From positions 25,553 to 89,552 of the forward strand of contig JBNGDI010000010.1 in assembly GCA_049975425.1 (NCBI GenBank): 64,000 nt of DNA. Direction: 5' to 3'. The stretch comes from HyVt-105 sp049975425. Its GTDB lineage: Bacteria > Bacteroidota > Bacteroidia > Bacteroidales > VadinHA17. The notes beneath the pieces are model-generated. The model made no database searches. It saw only the letters and a program-made list of their open reading frames with translations, and was not told the DNA's origin. Shown here piece after piece: positions 26,782 through 35,578 of this stretch (positions are counted from its first letter, which is position 1; each line of letters opens with the position of its first letter). Both the position numbers and the translations under genes were made by a program.

Positions 26782-28298
26782 GTGCTTATTGTACGGCAGG
26801 CCTGCTCAATTCGTTTCATTACTTCCTCATAGCCAAGCATCTCACAGATGTCAAACAACCCTGGACCGGCCATGGTGCCTACCAGAGCCAGACGCAGGGG
26901 ATTCATTACCTGGCCCATACCCAGATGTTCTTTTTCAAGGAAATTTTTTACGTCCACCTCAAGTACCGTTGCCTTGAAAGGCTCTGTTTCTGCCAGGTTT
27001 TCGCCCAGGCGGGTCAGTATTCCCGGGGTTTCCGCTTTCCATCGTTTTTTTACCATTTTTTCGTCATATTCCTGCGGAGGCAGGAAGAAAAACCATGTTT
27101 CCCTCCACAGCTCATGCACAAAATCGACACGGTCTTTAACCATGTCCACAATACGAATCAACCGGTCAAAATCTGTTTGTATACCTTTTTCATTAAGCAA
27201 AGGCTGGAATTCCCGGGCCAGGGTTTCCGGACTTTTTCTTACCAGGTACTGGTGATTGAACCACCGGGCCTTTTCAGGATCGAACCGGGCTCCGGCCTTC
27301 CCCACTCTTTCCAGTGAGAACCGTTCAACCATTTCATCCATACCCAGCAGTTCCTTCTCACCGCCGGGATTCCATCCCAGAAGGGCCAGCATATTCACAA
27401 AAGCTTCGGGGTAATATCCGGATTCCCGGTAACCTGCAGCCACGGACCCATCCGGGCCTTTCCACTCAAGGGGAAAAACCGGGAAACCCATTTTTTCGCC
27501 GTCTCGTTTGCTCAGTTTCCCTTTACCTGTGGGTTTAAGAAGCAGGGGAAGGTGTGCAAACCGTGGAAGGTCCCATCCAAATGCCCGGTAAAGCATCACA
27601 TGCAGGGGAAGAGAAGGCAGCCATTCCTCACCCCTGATCACATGGCTTATGCGCATGAGATGATCGTCCACCACATTGGCCAGGTGGTAGGTGGGCATCC
27701 CGTCGGATTTAAACAACACCTTGTCGTCCAGCGTACCGGAAAGCACCCTGATCTCGCCCCGGATGATGTCGGAAAACCTGATCTCTTCATTCTCAGGCAT
27801 TCTGAAACGGATAACAAAAGGAGCGCCCGAGTGAATCCGCCTATTCACCTCTTCCGAAGAGAGTGTCAGTGAATTACACATATTTTCCCGGGTACCGGCA
27901 CTGTACTGGAATATGTCTTTCCCCGCGGCAGCAGCCTCCTGTCTTTTCGCCTCCAGTTCTTCGGGTGTATCAAAGGCATAATATGCCCAATCCGTTTCCA
28001 CCAGCCTCATAACATGTTCCCGGTAAATATCCCTGCGTTCCGACTGTCGGTACGGTCCGGCGGGCCCGCCTTCCTCCACCCCTTCGTCTAATCGTATGCC
28101 GCACCATCTGAGCGATTCTATAATATACTTCTCCGCACCCGGCACAAACCGGTTCCGGTCAGTGTCTTCAATCCTCAGGATCATGGCCCCTTTGTTTTTC
28201 CTTGCAAAGAAGTAATTGTACAGGGCCGTTCTCACCCCTCCGATATGCAATGGCCCGGTGGGACTGGGAGCAAAGCGCACACGCACAGGCATTTCCAT
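26778..28298 (-). CDS. gltX: Glutamyl-tRNA synthetase
   Basis: A 506-residue class I aminoacyl-tRNA synthetase that charges tRNA-Glu. The HIGH motif is in RFAPSPTGPLHIGG at the N-terminus and the KMSKS equivalent is KLSKRDG; IEDTDRNR and HLPLLLKPTGKG are conserved. The start at 28298 (MEMPVRVRFAP) was chosen because a -7 box lies at 28329-28336, overlapping the upstream in-frame ATG at 28331. It is the first gene of a two-gene unit with the tatD homologue. Confidence 0.96.
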   Translation of the reverse strand: MEMPVRVRFAPSPTGPLHIGGVRTALYNYFFARKNKGAMILRIEDTDRNRFVPGAEKYIIESLRWCGIRLDEGVEEGGPAGPYRQSERRDIYREHVMRLVETDWAYYAFDTPEELEAKRQEAAAAGKDIFQYSAGTRENMCNSLTLSSEEVNRRIHSGAPFVIRFRMPENEEIRFSDIIRGEIRVLSGTLDDKVLFKSDGMPTYHLANVVDDHLMRISHVIRGEEWLPSLPLHVMLYRAFGWDLPRFAHLPLLLKPTGKGKLSKRDGEKMGFPVFPLEWKGPDGSVAAGYRESGYYPEAFVNMLALLGWNPGGEKELLGMDEMVERFSLERVGKAGARFDPEKARWFNHQYLVRKSPETLAREFQPLLNEKGIQTDFDRLIRIVDMVKDRVDFVHELWRETWFFFLPPQEYDEKMVKKRWKAETPGILTRLGENLAETEPFKATVLEVDVKNFLEKEHLGMGQVMNPLRLALVGTMAGPGLFDICEMLGYEEVMKRIEQACRTIST

Positions 28299-28328
28299 CA
28301 ATAATCTATGTTTAAGCAAACCAAAGCT

Positions 28329-28336
28329 CAAAGATA
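28329..28336 (-). promoter_or_regulatory. -7 promoter box of gltX
   Basis: Reverse-strand TATCTTTG, exact TAnnTTTG match, about 30 bp before the chosen start. No convincing -33 box. Confidence 0.42.
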
Positions 28337-28549
28337 GGAATTTCCCGCTGTATTAACGGGGCAGGATCGGAGTTATTTAAGAAGGATCACACCCGTCAGA
28401 CAGGAAGCAAAACAGAAGGGATAAACCAACCATAACCACTTCATTACCAATGCCCTTATGCATGAACAACATGGCAAAATGATTGTTACATACCTCCGGA
28501 GAGCTTCATGGCCGGAAGGAAATACAACTCTGATCAACCAGTAATTAGC

Positions 28550-29116
28550 TTATTTGTCGTGGAAGACCGTAATAGACGAGCAACCCATATTTCCGGGGGC
28601 GCCGTCATACAGAACCTGCACCGGATCGGTTCCTGAAATATGGGTGATCTTCAATATCAAATATTTGTTCCTGCCCGACATGGGGTTTGTCCCTTCCAGC
28701 GGACTTGTGCCGGCATCTCTCTTATACTGGAAGGCGGTGTTTTCATTAATGTGCGAAACCTCTATCTCTTCTGTAACGATGATCGTCTCGTCACTGCCAT
28801 CCTTCAGGATGAAGTCCAGCCTGACCTCACAATCGGAATCTGTATAAAAGATCAGGTCACACCCCACGTAGCCTTTGACAATGTTCTTTTCCAGATAGGT
28901 TATCCAGGAAAAGGAATTCAGCTGATCACCGGGATAGATATATTGGGTAATATATATCCATTCTCCGGAAGATCCGGCAGTTTGGCTCAGCTCTCCTTCG
29001 TGTCGTAGATAATAATTAACCGGTTCGGCAACCTTAAATTCTTCGGAATCATCTTTTTGGCAGGACAAGGCAAGGGGGAGCAAGAGGAGTAAAAGGAACA
29101 GGTTTTGAGTTTTCAT
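28550..29116 (-). CDS. Hypothetical lipoprotein
   Basis: A 188-residue lipoprotein not recognised as a known family. The signal MKTQNLFLLLLLLPLALSC ends in a clear lipobox (LALSC, Cys19), followed by charged QKDDSEE. The rest is predicted to be mostly beta strand (NYYLRHEGELS, YITQYIYPGD, CEVRLDFILKDG). It contains cysteines at VGCDLIF, DCEV and MGCSS that could form a disulfide. It lies downstream of, and in the same direction as, the 29.2-29.9 kb gene (56 bp gap) and may share a transcript with it. Confidence 0.65.
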   Translation of the reverse strand: MKTQNLFLLLLLLPLALSCQKDDSEEFKVAEPVNYYLRHEGELSQTAGSSGEWIYITQYIYPGDQLNSFSWITYLEKNIVKGYVGCDLIFYTDSDCEVRLDFILKDGSDETIIVTEEIEVSHINENTAFQYKRDAGTSPLEGTNPMSGRNKYLILKITHISGTDPVQVLYDGAPGNMGCSSITVFHDK

Positions 29117-29172
29117 AATCTCTTGGCTTATTCGCGTTAAGGATTTGTTTAGTAATAAAATACCCTGAAACT

Positions 29173-29925
29173 TTAAAAGTTTGTCTTAAAGGAAAATGTA
29201 AATTCTTGATTGATGCCCGGCACCAGGGAGAAGGATGTTTCTCTTTTCGCTTTTCCCCGCCGTATGTACTGATAAACCGAATATCCGATAGTTGCTGCTG
29301 AAACTCCGCCTAAAACATAACTTATGGTATAAAATTTATCGGCATTTTCCCCTGCCCTGTTATAATCTTCCAGGCTCTCGGCCAGGTCCTTCTCCTTCAT
29401 AAATTCATTGGCCTTGAGATAACAGGCAATGGCACCCACGCCACATCCCACCCCCGCGATCAAAGCTCCTTCACGCTTCATTTGAAACTGAGAATCGTCC
29501 TTACTGCTTTGTTGCATCTGATCCATAATAATGGCCAGGGTGGGATCCACCGGAGCTTTTTTTACTGAAACAATGCGAATGACCGGTCGGGCACTATTTG
29601 ACAGGGTCTCTACATCGTCAAAAATACTCCATGTAATCCGCTTATTTTCTCCTCCCTGAACATCTTCTCCCACATCGCCATACGTTGTTAAAGGCCTGAT
29701 TTTTTTATTCATCCCATCAATAAACCATAGTTCGATCTCATACCGTTCCAGTGGAGATGTGTTGACCAGATCATATACTATAACCACCTCATTTTCTGCA
29801 GGCTTAAAATAATGGTGCACATTCATTACGCGGGGTTGGTTTTCCTGTGAATGCAGAGTGGCAGGTAAAACAAAAAGAAAAAGGATCAGAAGCCAGGCTT
29901 CTTTATGAAGAACCATAAAACGCAT
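29173..29925 (-). CDS. Exported protein with DVGE-type beta domain and membrane segments
   Basis: A 250-residue exported protein. After a signal peptide (LLILFLFVLPATLHSQ) comes a beta-sandwich segment, VVIVYDLVNTSPLERYEIEL then GDVGEDVQGGENKRITWSI. I recall this pattern as a recurrent domain of Bacteroidota surface and caspase-associated proteins. Two hydrophobic helices (GALIAGVGCGVGAIACYL and TISYVLGGVSAATIGYSVY) flank an acidic linker. Function unknown. Start 29925 was chosen since a -7 box (29942-29949) lies just upstream of it. The WG-caspase gene is divergent, 230 bp away, and may be functionally linked. Confidence 0.62.
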   Translation of the reverse strand: MRFMVLHKEAWLLILFLFVLPATLHSQENQPRVMNVHHYFKPAENEVVIVYDLVNTSPLERYEIELWFIDGMNKKIRPLTTYGDVGEDVQGGENKRITWSIFDDVETLSNSARPVIRIVSVKKAPVDPTLAIIMDQMQQSSKDDSQFQMKREGALIAGVGCGVGAIACYLKANEFMKEKDLAESLEDYNRAGENADKFYTISYVLGGVSAATIGYSVYQYIRRGKAKRETSFSLVPGINQEFTFSFKTNF

Positions 29926-29941
29926 TTTTTCAGACCACACC

Positions 29942-29949
29942 CAAATATA
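29942..29949 (-). promoter_or_regulatory. -7 promoter box of the DVGE-domain protein gene
   Basis: Reverse-strand TATATTTG, exact -7 match, 16 bp before the chosen start codon. Confidence 0.38.
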
Positions 29950-30067
29950 CTAAAATATTGATAATCTGAAAATTTATTGCCAATCAAAGGATCGCTGGCA
30001 AAAAGCAGTTGCTGAATGATTCGGGTATAGTTGAACGTCTTTTCATTCTCCAACAATTTGTATTGGC

Positions 30068-30083
30068 ATTACAATTTTGTAAT
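30068..30083. promoter_or_regulatory. Palindrome upstream of the WG-caspase gene
   Basis: ATTACAA-TT-TTGTAAT is a perfect 7-bp dyad. The 11-mer TTTGTAATTTA (30076-30086) also occurs in the AAA ATPase palindrome arm at 16717. Could be a regulator site in the divergent region. Confidence 0.35.
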
Positions 30084-30157
30084 TTAAAGCATTCATATAC
30101 AAAAAATTTATTTTGATGATCATACAGGGTAAATCATATCTTTTATTTAATCTACGA

Positions 30158-31849
30158 ATGCGACACGCAATTATGATCCTTTTCCTGTCTTTTCCTGTGG
30201 CATGTGCCCCATTGTTTTCACAAAACTGGGTTTCTACGGCTTCCCAGAAAGGGAAGTGGGGCTTCATTGATGAAACAGGCAGATGGAAAATAAAACCGGT
30301 TTTTGATGAAGTCACCGGTTTTTCTCACGGGCTGGCAGCGGTAAAAACCGGCGACAAATGGGGGTATATCAACAACCAGGGAGAATATATCATCCCTCCT
30401 GCCTTTGATAATGCAGCTCCGTTCCATAAACAACAGGTGGCGGTGGTTACCAGTGGAGGGAATCAGTATTATATTAACAGAAAAGGAGAAGTTATTTATG
30501 AATCACCGGGGGAAATGGTCATTTTTCATGAAGGCCTGGCAGCATTCAGGATGAATGGCAGATACGGATTTATCAATCAAAATTACGACTGGGAAATCCC
30601 CCCCCTGTATGATCAGGTGTGGCCGTTCCGCAACGGTCTTGCCAAGGTGAAGAAAGGAGGACGATGGTTCTATGTCAACCGGCTGGGGAAAGAATTCCAC
30701 GATGAACCTCTGGATTACAACGGTTCTGACAGGGAAGATCCCCTCTTCAAAAAGAACAAGGATGACAGGTGGGGATTTATCAATGCCGGAGGGGACTGGA
30801 TCATTTCACCCGTTTATGAAAATGTCAAATCCTTTTCAGAAGGACTTTCCCCGGTGAAGATCAACGGCCGGTGGGGATACATTAACAGCCAGGGGGAGGT
30901 AACAATCAAACCCGGATATGATGATGCCTTTGTTTTTTCACATGGGTATGGTTGTGTGGAAGAAAAAGGAAAATACGGATGCGTCGACACCTCAGGGAAA
31001 CTGGTCATCGACCCAATCTTCGACAATCCTCTGTTCTTTCATTTTGCCGAAGATTATTACGTTTCTGATCCTGTCATGGCGGGAGCAACGTTGAACGACA
31101 TCGTCCCAAGAACCGAAATCGATGTTCCGGAAGTGGACGTTGCCCAGTATGATATCTACATCCCGGAGGACCGGCGGCTTGCTCTGGTTATCGGTAATGC
31201 GGAATATGTCCGCGGCGGCTATCTCTCCAACCCGGAAAACGATGCCAGGGCCATGGCCGAAACCCTCAGAATGCTGGGGTTTGAAACCATGGTCTATTTC
31301 AATGTCGATCAGAACACCATGAAGCAGGCGATTGATGAATTCGGGAAAAGGCTCAGGCAATATAACACGGGTTTATTTTTCTATGCGGGACACGGCATTC
31401 AGGTAAAAGGGTATAATTATCTGATTCCGGTGGATGCTTCCCTGGAAAGTGAAACCGACGTGGAATACAATTGCGTGGAAGTGGGAAGGCTCCTCAGCAG
31501 AATGGAAGACTCGGGAACCAATGTAAATATTGTTATTCTGGATGCCTGCCGGGATAATCCTTTTGAAAGGAGCTGGACAAGAAAAGCAAAGGGGCAGGGG
31601 CTGGCCTTTATGAATGCACCTTCCGGATCACTCATTGCCTATGCGACTGCCCCCGGAAGTACCGCATCAGACGGAATGGGCGAAAACGGACTGTATACCT
31701 CGTCACTTCTAAAGTATCTGAACGAGGAAGGATTGACCATCATGGAGGTGTTCCAGCATGTCCGTTCCGAAGTGCGTACAAAATCAAACAGCCGGCAAAT
31801 ACCCTGGGAATCGACTTCTCTGGAAGGAAACTTCTATTTCATCAAGTAA
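30158..31849 (+). CDS. WG-repeat protein with C-terminal caspase-like (C14) peptidase
   Basis: A 563-residue exported protein. A signal peptide (MRHAIMILFLSFPVACAPLFSQ) leads into seven or more WG repeats in the N-terminal half (KWGFIDE, KWGYINN, RYGFINQ, RWFYVNR, RWGFINA, RWGYINS, KYGCVDT). A peptidase C14 domain then fills the last 220 residues. The catalytic dyad is intact: His412 in FYAGHGIQ and Cys464 in VILDACRDNPF; RLALVIGNAEY opens the domain. WG repeats are thought to bind ligands or proteins, so this is probably a surface or periplasmic sensor-protease. Start 30158 was preferred over TTG 30113/ATG 30116 for its normal signal peptide. Target unknown. Confidence 0.85.
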   Translation: MRHAIMILFLSFPVACAPLFSQNWVSTASQKGKWGFIDETGRWKIKPVFDEVTGFSHGLAAVKTGDKWGYINNQGEYIIPPAFDNAAPFHKQQVAVVTSGGNQYYINRKGEVIYESPGEMVIFHEGLAAFRMNGRYGFINQNYDWEIPPLYDQVWPFRNGLAKVKKGGRWFYVNRLGKEFHDEPLDYNGSDREDPLFKKNKDDRWGFINAGGDWIISPVYENVKSFSEGLSPVKINGRWGYINSQGEVTIKPGYDDAFVFSHGYGCVEEKGKYGCVDTSGKLVIDPIFDNPLFFHFAEDYYVSDPVMAGATLNDIVPRTEIDVPEVDVAQYDIYIPEDRRLALVIGNAEYVRGGYLSNPENDARAMAETLRMLGFETMVYFNVDQNTMKQAIDEFGKRLRQYNTGLFFYAGHGIQVKGYNYLIPVDASLESETDVEYNCVEVGRLLSRMEDSGTNVNIVILDACRDNPFERSWTRKAKGQGLAFMNAPSGSLIAYATAPGSTASDGMGENGLYTSSLLKYLNEEGLTIMEVFQHVRSEVRTKSNSRQIPWESTSLEGNFYFIK

Positions 31850-31870
31850 CCTGCCCCACAAACAGGCCAT

Positions 31871-31887
31871 CATCCCTTCAGGGGATG
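31871..31887. terminator. Small hairpin after the caspase gene
   Basis: CATCCC-TTCAG-GGGATG stem 21 bp after the stop codon, without a T tract. A weak terminator candidate. Confidence 0.25.
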
Positions 31888-31988
31888 TGATGGATCCCCG
31901 GTTCCGGGAAGCATCCGATCCATGCAATATCAATGCATATGGCATGGTAGCTGAAACAAAAGATGTGTAAATCAGAGGCTGTTATTAT

Positions 31989-32032
31989 CTACGTAGTTAC
32001 CTACGTAGCTACCTACGTAGTTACCTACGTAG
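31989..32032. repeat. CTACGTAG array (4 units, 12-bp period), intergenic
   Basis: Perfect CTACGTAG palindromes start at 31989, 32001, 32013 and 32025, with spacers TTAC, CTAC, TTAC. Lies between the convergent caspase and metG genes. Same repeat as at 14567 and 63859. Confidence 0.92.
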
Positions 32033-32097
32033 CTATAAGCTTCCTGTCAAGATTTTACAGGGCTCCTCCGCAACAAACAAACTGCTCATGCAGCTGG

Positions 32098-34134
32098 CTA
32101 TTTCACCTCCGAACCGTCGGGAGCATCATCCGGAGGGGAGATCATATAAAGGTGCGATTCCGTATCCTCGGCCATCAGGATCATGCCTTTCGACTCGATC
32201 CCTTTGATCCGGCGCGGAGCCAGGTTGGCCAGCACACATACTTTCATTCCCACCAGTTCGGCAGGATCAAAAACCCCGGCAATGCCCGACACCACCGTAC
32301 GGCGGTCAACTCCCGTATCCAGGGTAAGCTTCAGCAGCTTTTTGGTTTTAGGCACCCTCACTGCCTCCACCACGGTGGCCGTTCGGATATCCATCTTCAT
32401 GAAATCTTCGTAAGATATTGTTTCCCTGACGGGCGGAACGGCAGAGGCTTTCCCACCGTCGTTGGCCTGTCGGGTGGCCACCAGCTTGCTCACCTGTTTT
32501 TCAATCACGGCATCCTCTATTTTTTCAAACAGCAGCGCAGGTGTTTTGACCGGATGACCCGCCGGCAGAAGATGGTCGCTTCCGGCCAGGTCCCACGAAG
32601 ATTTTTCGAGGTTGAGAAAATCCTGCAGCCTTTTCATGGTAAAAGGGATGAACGGGGCAAGCAGAATGGACAGGCCGGCCGTTATCTGCAATGAGATGTT
32701 CAGGATGGTCTGCACCCGTTCGGGATCGGTTTTGAACACTTTCCAGGGTTCGGTGTCGGCCAGGTATTTGTTTCCCAGCCTGGCCATTCCCATGGCCTCG
32801 TTCAGGGCTTCCCGGAAACGGAACTGGTCCAGGCTTCTCTCTACACGTTGCCTGATCAAACCCATCTCTTTCAGCACTTCCCGGTCGAAACCGGTCAGTT
32901 CCTTTCTTTCCGGCACTTTTCCTTCGAAATATTTGTGTGTCAGTATCAGCGCCCGGTGCACAAAATTTCCAAGAACGGCAACCAGTTCGTTATTGTTCCT
33001 CGACTGGAAATCTTTCCAGGTAAAATCATTGTCTTTGGTTTCCGGCGCATTGGCACACAACACATACCTTAACACATCCTCCTTCCCGGGAAATTCCTCC
33101 AGGTACTCATGCAACCACACGGCCCAGTTCCTGGACGTGGAAATCTTGTCGCCTTCCAGGTTCAGAAATTCATTGGCCGGCACATTGTCGGGCAGAATAT
33201 AGCTTCCCTCGGCGCGGAGCATAACGGGAAATATGATGCAGTGGAACACGATATTGTCTTTCCCGATGAAATGGACCATCCGGGTAGCCGGGTCTTTCCA
33301 GTATTTTTCCCATTCGGGGGTCAGTTCCCGGGTGGCGGAAATGTACCCGATGGGTGCATCGAACCATACGTACAGGACTTTCCCCTGTGCCCCTTCCACC
33401 GGAACCGGCACTCCCCAGTCGAGGTCGCGGCTTACTGCCCGGGGTTGCAGGCCCTGGTCGAGCCACGATTTGCACTGTCCGTATACATTGGATTTCCACT
33501 CCTTATGGTCTTCCAGTATCCATTTTCTAAGAAAGGGCTCATGTTGATCAAGAGGCAGATACCAGTGGCGGGTTTCCTTCAATACAGGCTTGCTGCCGCT
33601 GATTGCCGACCGGGGACTGATCAGGTCGGTGGGGCTCAGCGAGGTGCCGCACCGTTCACATTGATCACCGTAAGCATGATCATGCCCGCAGTGCGGACAG
33701 GTACCCGTAATATACCGGTCGGCCAGGAACTGACCGGCCTCCTCATCGTAGTACTGCTCTGTGGTTTTTTCAATAAACTCCCCCTTATCGTACAATGTTC
33801 TGAAAAATTGCGAGGCCGTTTCATAATGTACCGGCGAAGAGGTACGGGCATACATGTCAAAGGCAATGCCCAGCCTTTCAAACGATTTCTTATTGAGGGC
33901 ATGGTACCGGTCTACAATTTCCTGCGGGCTCACCCCTTCCTGCCGGGCTTTCAGTGTGATGGGAACACCATGCTCGTCCGATCCGCAGATGGAAATCACA
34001 TCCTCCCCTTTCTGCCGCAGATACCGGGTGTAAATATCTGAAGGAACATACACGCCGGCCAGGTGGCCGATATGAATGGGACCGTTGGCGTAGGGAAGGG
34101 CGGAAGTAATCAGGTGTCGTTCGAATTTTTTCAT
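32098..34134 (-). CDS. metG: Methionyl-tRNA synthetase
   Basis: A 678-residue class I synthetase that charges tRNA-Met. The HIGH motif is PIHIGHLAG near the N-terminus and the KMSKS loop reads DKISTSRNW. A zinc knuckle lies in CPHCGHDHAYGDQCERCG. The last 110 residues form the dimerising tRNA-binding (EMAP-II-like) domain: MKMDIRTATVVEAVRVP and CVLANLAPRRIKGIESKGM. Start 34134 (MKKFERHLITSALPYANG) was chosen because the -7 box at 34184-34191 lies between it and the upstream ATG at 34194. Confidence 0.97.
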   Translation of the reverse strand: MKKFERHLITSALPYANGPIHIGHLAGVYVPSDIYTRYLRQKGEDVISICGSDEHGVPITLKARQEGVSPQEIVDRYHALNKKSFERLGIAFDMYARTSSPVHYETASQFFRTLYDKGEFIEKTTEQYYDEEAGQFLADRYITGTCPHCGHDHAYGDQCERCGTSLSPTDLISPRSAISGSKPVLKETRHWYLPLDQHEPFLRKWILEDHKEWKSNVYGQCKSWLDQGLQPRAVSRDLDWGVPVPVEGAQGKVLYVWFDAPIGYISATRELTPEWEKYWKDPATRMVHFIGKDNIVFHCIIFPVMLRAEGSYILPDNVPANEFLNLEGDKISTSRNWAVWLHEYLEEFPGKEDVLRYVLCANAPETKDNDFTWKDFQSRNNNELVAVLGNFVHRALILTHKYFEGKVPERKELTGFDREVLKEMGLIRQRVERSLDQFRFREALNEAMGMARLGNKYLADTEPWKVFKTDPERVQTILNISLQITAGLSILLAPFIPFTMKRLQDFLNLEKSSWDLAGSDHLLPAGHPVKTPALLFEKIEDAVIEKQVSKLVATRQANDGGKASAVPPVRETISYEDFMKMDIRTATVVEAVRVPKTKKLLKLTLDTGVDRRTVVSGIAGVFDPAELVGMKVCVLANLAPRRIKGIESKGMILMAEDTESHLYMISPPDDAPDGSEVK

Positions 34135-34183
34135 GACACAGAGTTGGATAGTTCCTGTAAGAATGGTTATTTTTAGATGCTGG

Positions 34184-34191
34184 CAAAGATA
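34184..34191 (-). promoter_or_regulatory. -7 promoter box of metG
   Basis: Reverse-strand TATCTTTG, exact TAnnTTTG match, about 50 bp before the chosen metG start. Confidence 0.42.
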
Positions 34192-34213
34192 CAAGTATTT
34201 TCATGTTTCACGA

Positions 34214-35146
34214 ATGATAAGCCCTGAATACTTGCAGCCCGGAATGAAAGCAGGGGTAATGGCCCCGGCCCGAAAAGTGGCACCCGAAGAAATGTACGCG
34301 TGTATGGAAACCCTGCAGCATTGGGGGCTGGAACCTGTTGCAGGCAGCCACCTTTATGCCGGGCACGGACAGTTTGCCGGAACCGACCGCGAAAGGCTGG
34401 CCGATCTGCAGGATATGCTTGACAACCCCGATATCCGGCTGATCCTCTTCGCGCGCGGGGGATACGGTACGGCACGATTGCTCCGCTATCTCGATTTTTC
34501 CTCTTTCATGCGTTCGCCCAAATGGCTGGCCGGTTTCAGCGATATTACCGCACTGCACAGTCACCTGCAAACCAACCTGCATGTGGAAAGCATCCATGCT
34601 TCCATGGCCCTGCATTTCGGTGGGAAGCATGCCGATCCTGAAGGAGTGGAAAGCCTGCGGAAGGTCCTTTTCGGCGAACCCGTAGAATACCGCTGGGAAC
34701 CTCATCCCCTGAACCGTACAGGTACTTGCCGCGGCATACTCTGCGGGGGAAATCTCTCGGTACTGTACAGCCTGCGGGGAACTTCGTACGATCTCCTGAC
34801 CGGTCACCGCATTCTGTTCCTGGAAGATGTGGATGAATACCTGTATCATATAGACCGTATGATGAACAACCTGTGGCTGGGAAACCGGCTTGATTCCCTG
34901 AAGGGGCTGATCGCAGGCGGGTTCGACCGGATGCGCGACAATGAGACACCTTTCGGGAAAAATGCGGAAAATATTGTGGCCGGATATACAGAAGGCTCCG
35001 GGTATCCGGTATCCTTCGGATTCCCGGCAGGCCACTGCAGGCCAAACCTGGCTCTTATTCTGGGAAGGACCGTGGAAATGGAAGTGGCGCAAACGGGCTG
35101 CCGGCTGCGGTTTATGCCGCCTCACCGGGAAGTGTCACACGGATAA
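34214..35146 (+). CDS. ldcA: LD-carboxypeptidase (peptidase S66)
   Basis: A 310-residue S66 serine peptidase that removes the terminal D-alanine from tetrapeptides in peptidoglycan recycling. The nucleophile is in AGFSDITALHSH, preceded by the ARGGYGTARLL segment; the C-terminal glutamate/histidine region reads FLEDVDEYLYHIDRMM and GFPAGHCRPN. No signal peptide is visible, so it acts in the cytoplasm. Start 34214 (MISPEYLQPGMKAGVMAPA) is used instead of the upstream in-frame start at 34133, which would overlap metG's start. Heads a run of forward genes with yraN. Confidence 0.9.
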   Translation: MISPEYLQPGMKAGVMAPARKVAPEEMYACMETLQHWGLEPVAGSHLYAGHGQFAGTDRERLADLQDMLDNPDIRLILFARGGYGTARLLRYLDFSSFMRSPKWLAGFSDITALHSHLQTNLHVESIHASMALHFGGKHADPEGVESLRKVLFGEPVEYRWEPHPLNRTGTCRGILCGGNLSVLYSLRGTSYDLLTGHRILFLEDVDEYLYHIDRMMNNLWLGNRLDSLKGLIAGGFDRMRDNETPFGKNAENIVAGYTEGSGYPVSFGFPAGHCRPNLALILGRTVEMEVAQTGCRLRFMPPHREVSHG

Positions 35147-35185
35147 CAGCCGGAATGGGCTGACAGAAAATAATGCTGAACACAA

Positions 35186-35578
35186 ATGGCCGGAACAGGC
35201 AACCACGAAATGAAAAAACCCACCGAGGCAGGCAGGTACGGCGAGGAACTGGCTGCATCCCACCTCTGCAGCAAAGGGTACTGTATTCTGGAAAGGAACT
35301 GGCACGACAGGCACCGGGAAATCGATATCATCGCAATCAAAGACGACCGGCTGGTTTTCGTGGAGGTAAAAACCCGCCGTTCCGATTCGCCTGAACCTCC
35401 TTTTGAATCGATCACCACCAGGAAACAACGCCTTCTGGTGGAAGCGGCTCATTCCTATATCATAAAAACAGGCATTGATCTGAAAGCCCGGTTTGATGTG
35501 ATCTCGGTAATATGCCACTCCGACCATAACGAGATTGATCATATTGAAAACGCCATTTATCCTGATATTCTGTCATGA
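35186..35578 (+). CDS. YraN/UPF0102 family endonuclease-like protein
   Basis: A 130-residue protein of the UPF0102 family with a restriction-endonuclease-like core: GRYGEELAASHL, YCILERNW, REIDIIA and VFVEVKTRRS match the E...D...ExK nuclease pattern. Role unclear; a structure-specific or DNA-repair nuclease is suspected in other species. The ATG of the next gene overlaps its stop (ATGA). An internal ATG at 35210 (MKKPTEAGRYGEEL) is an equally good start. Confidence 0.88.
   Translation: MAGTGNHEMKKPTEAGRYGEELAASHLCSKGYCILERNWHDRHREIDIIAIKDDRLVFVEVKTRRSDSPEPPFESITTRKQRLLVEAAHSYIIKTGIDLKARFDVISVICHSDHNEIDHIENAIYPDILS

Noticed and set aside
31989..32032. Possible CRISPR array
   Set aside because: Units are 8-bp palindromes with 4-bp spacers, far shorter than CRISPR repeats and spacers, and no cas gene is present.
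31963..32694. Forward open frame reading through the CTACGTAG array (repeating VVTYVATYV)
   Set aside because: The peptide repeat is a direct product of the DNA repeat, and the rest is antisense to metG.
33109..34041. 310-codon forward open frame opposite metG
   Set aside because: Antisense to metG, no family features.
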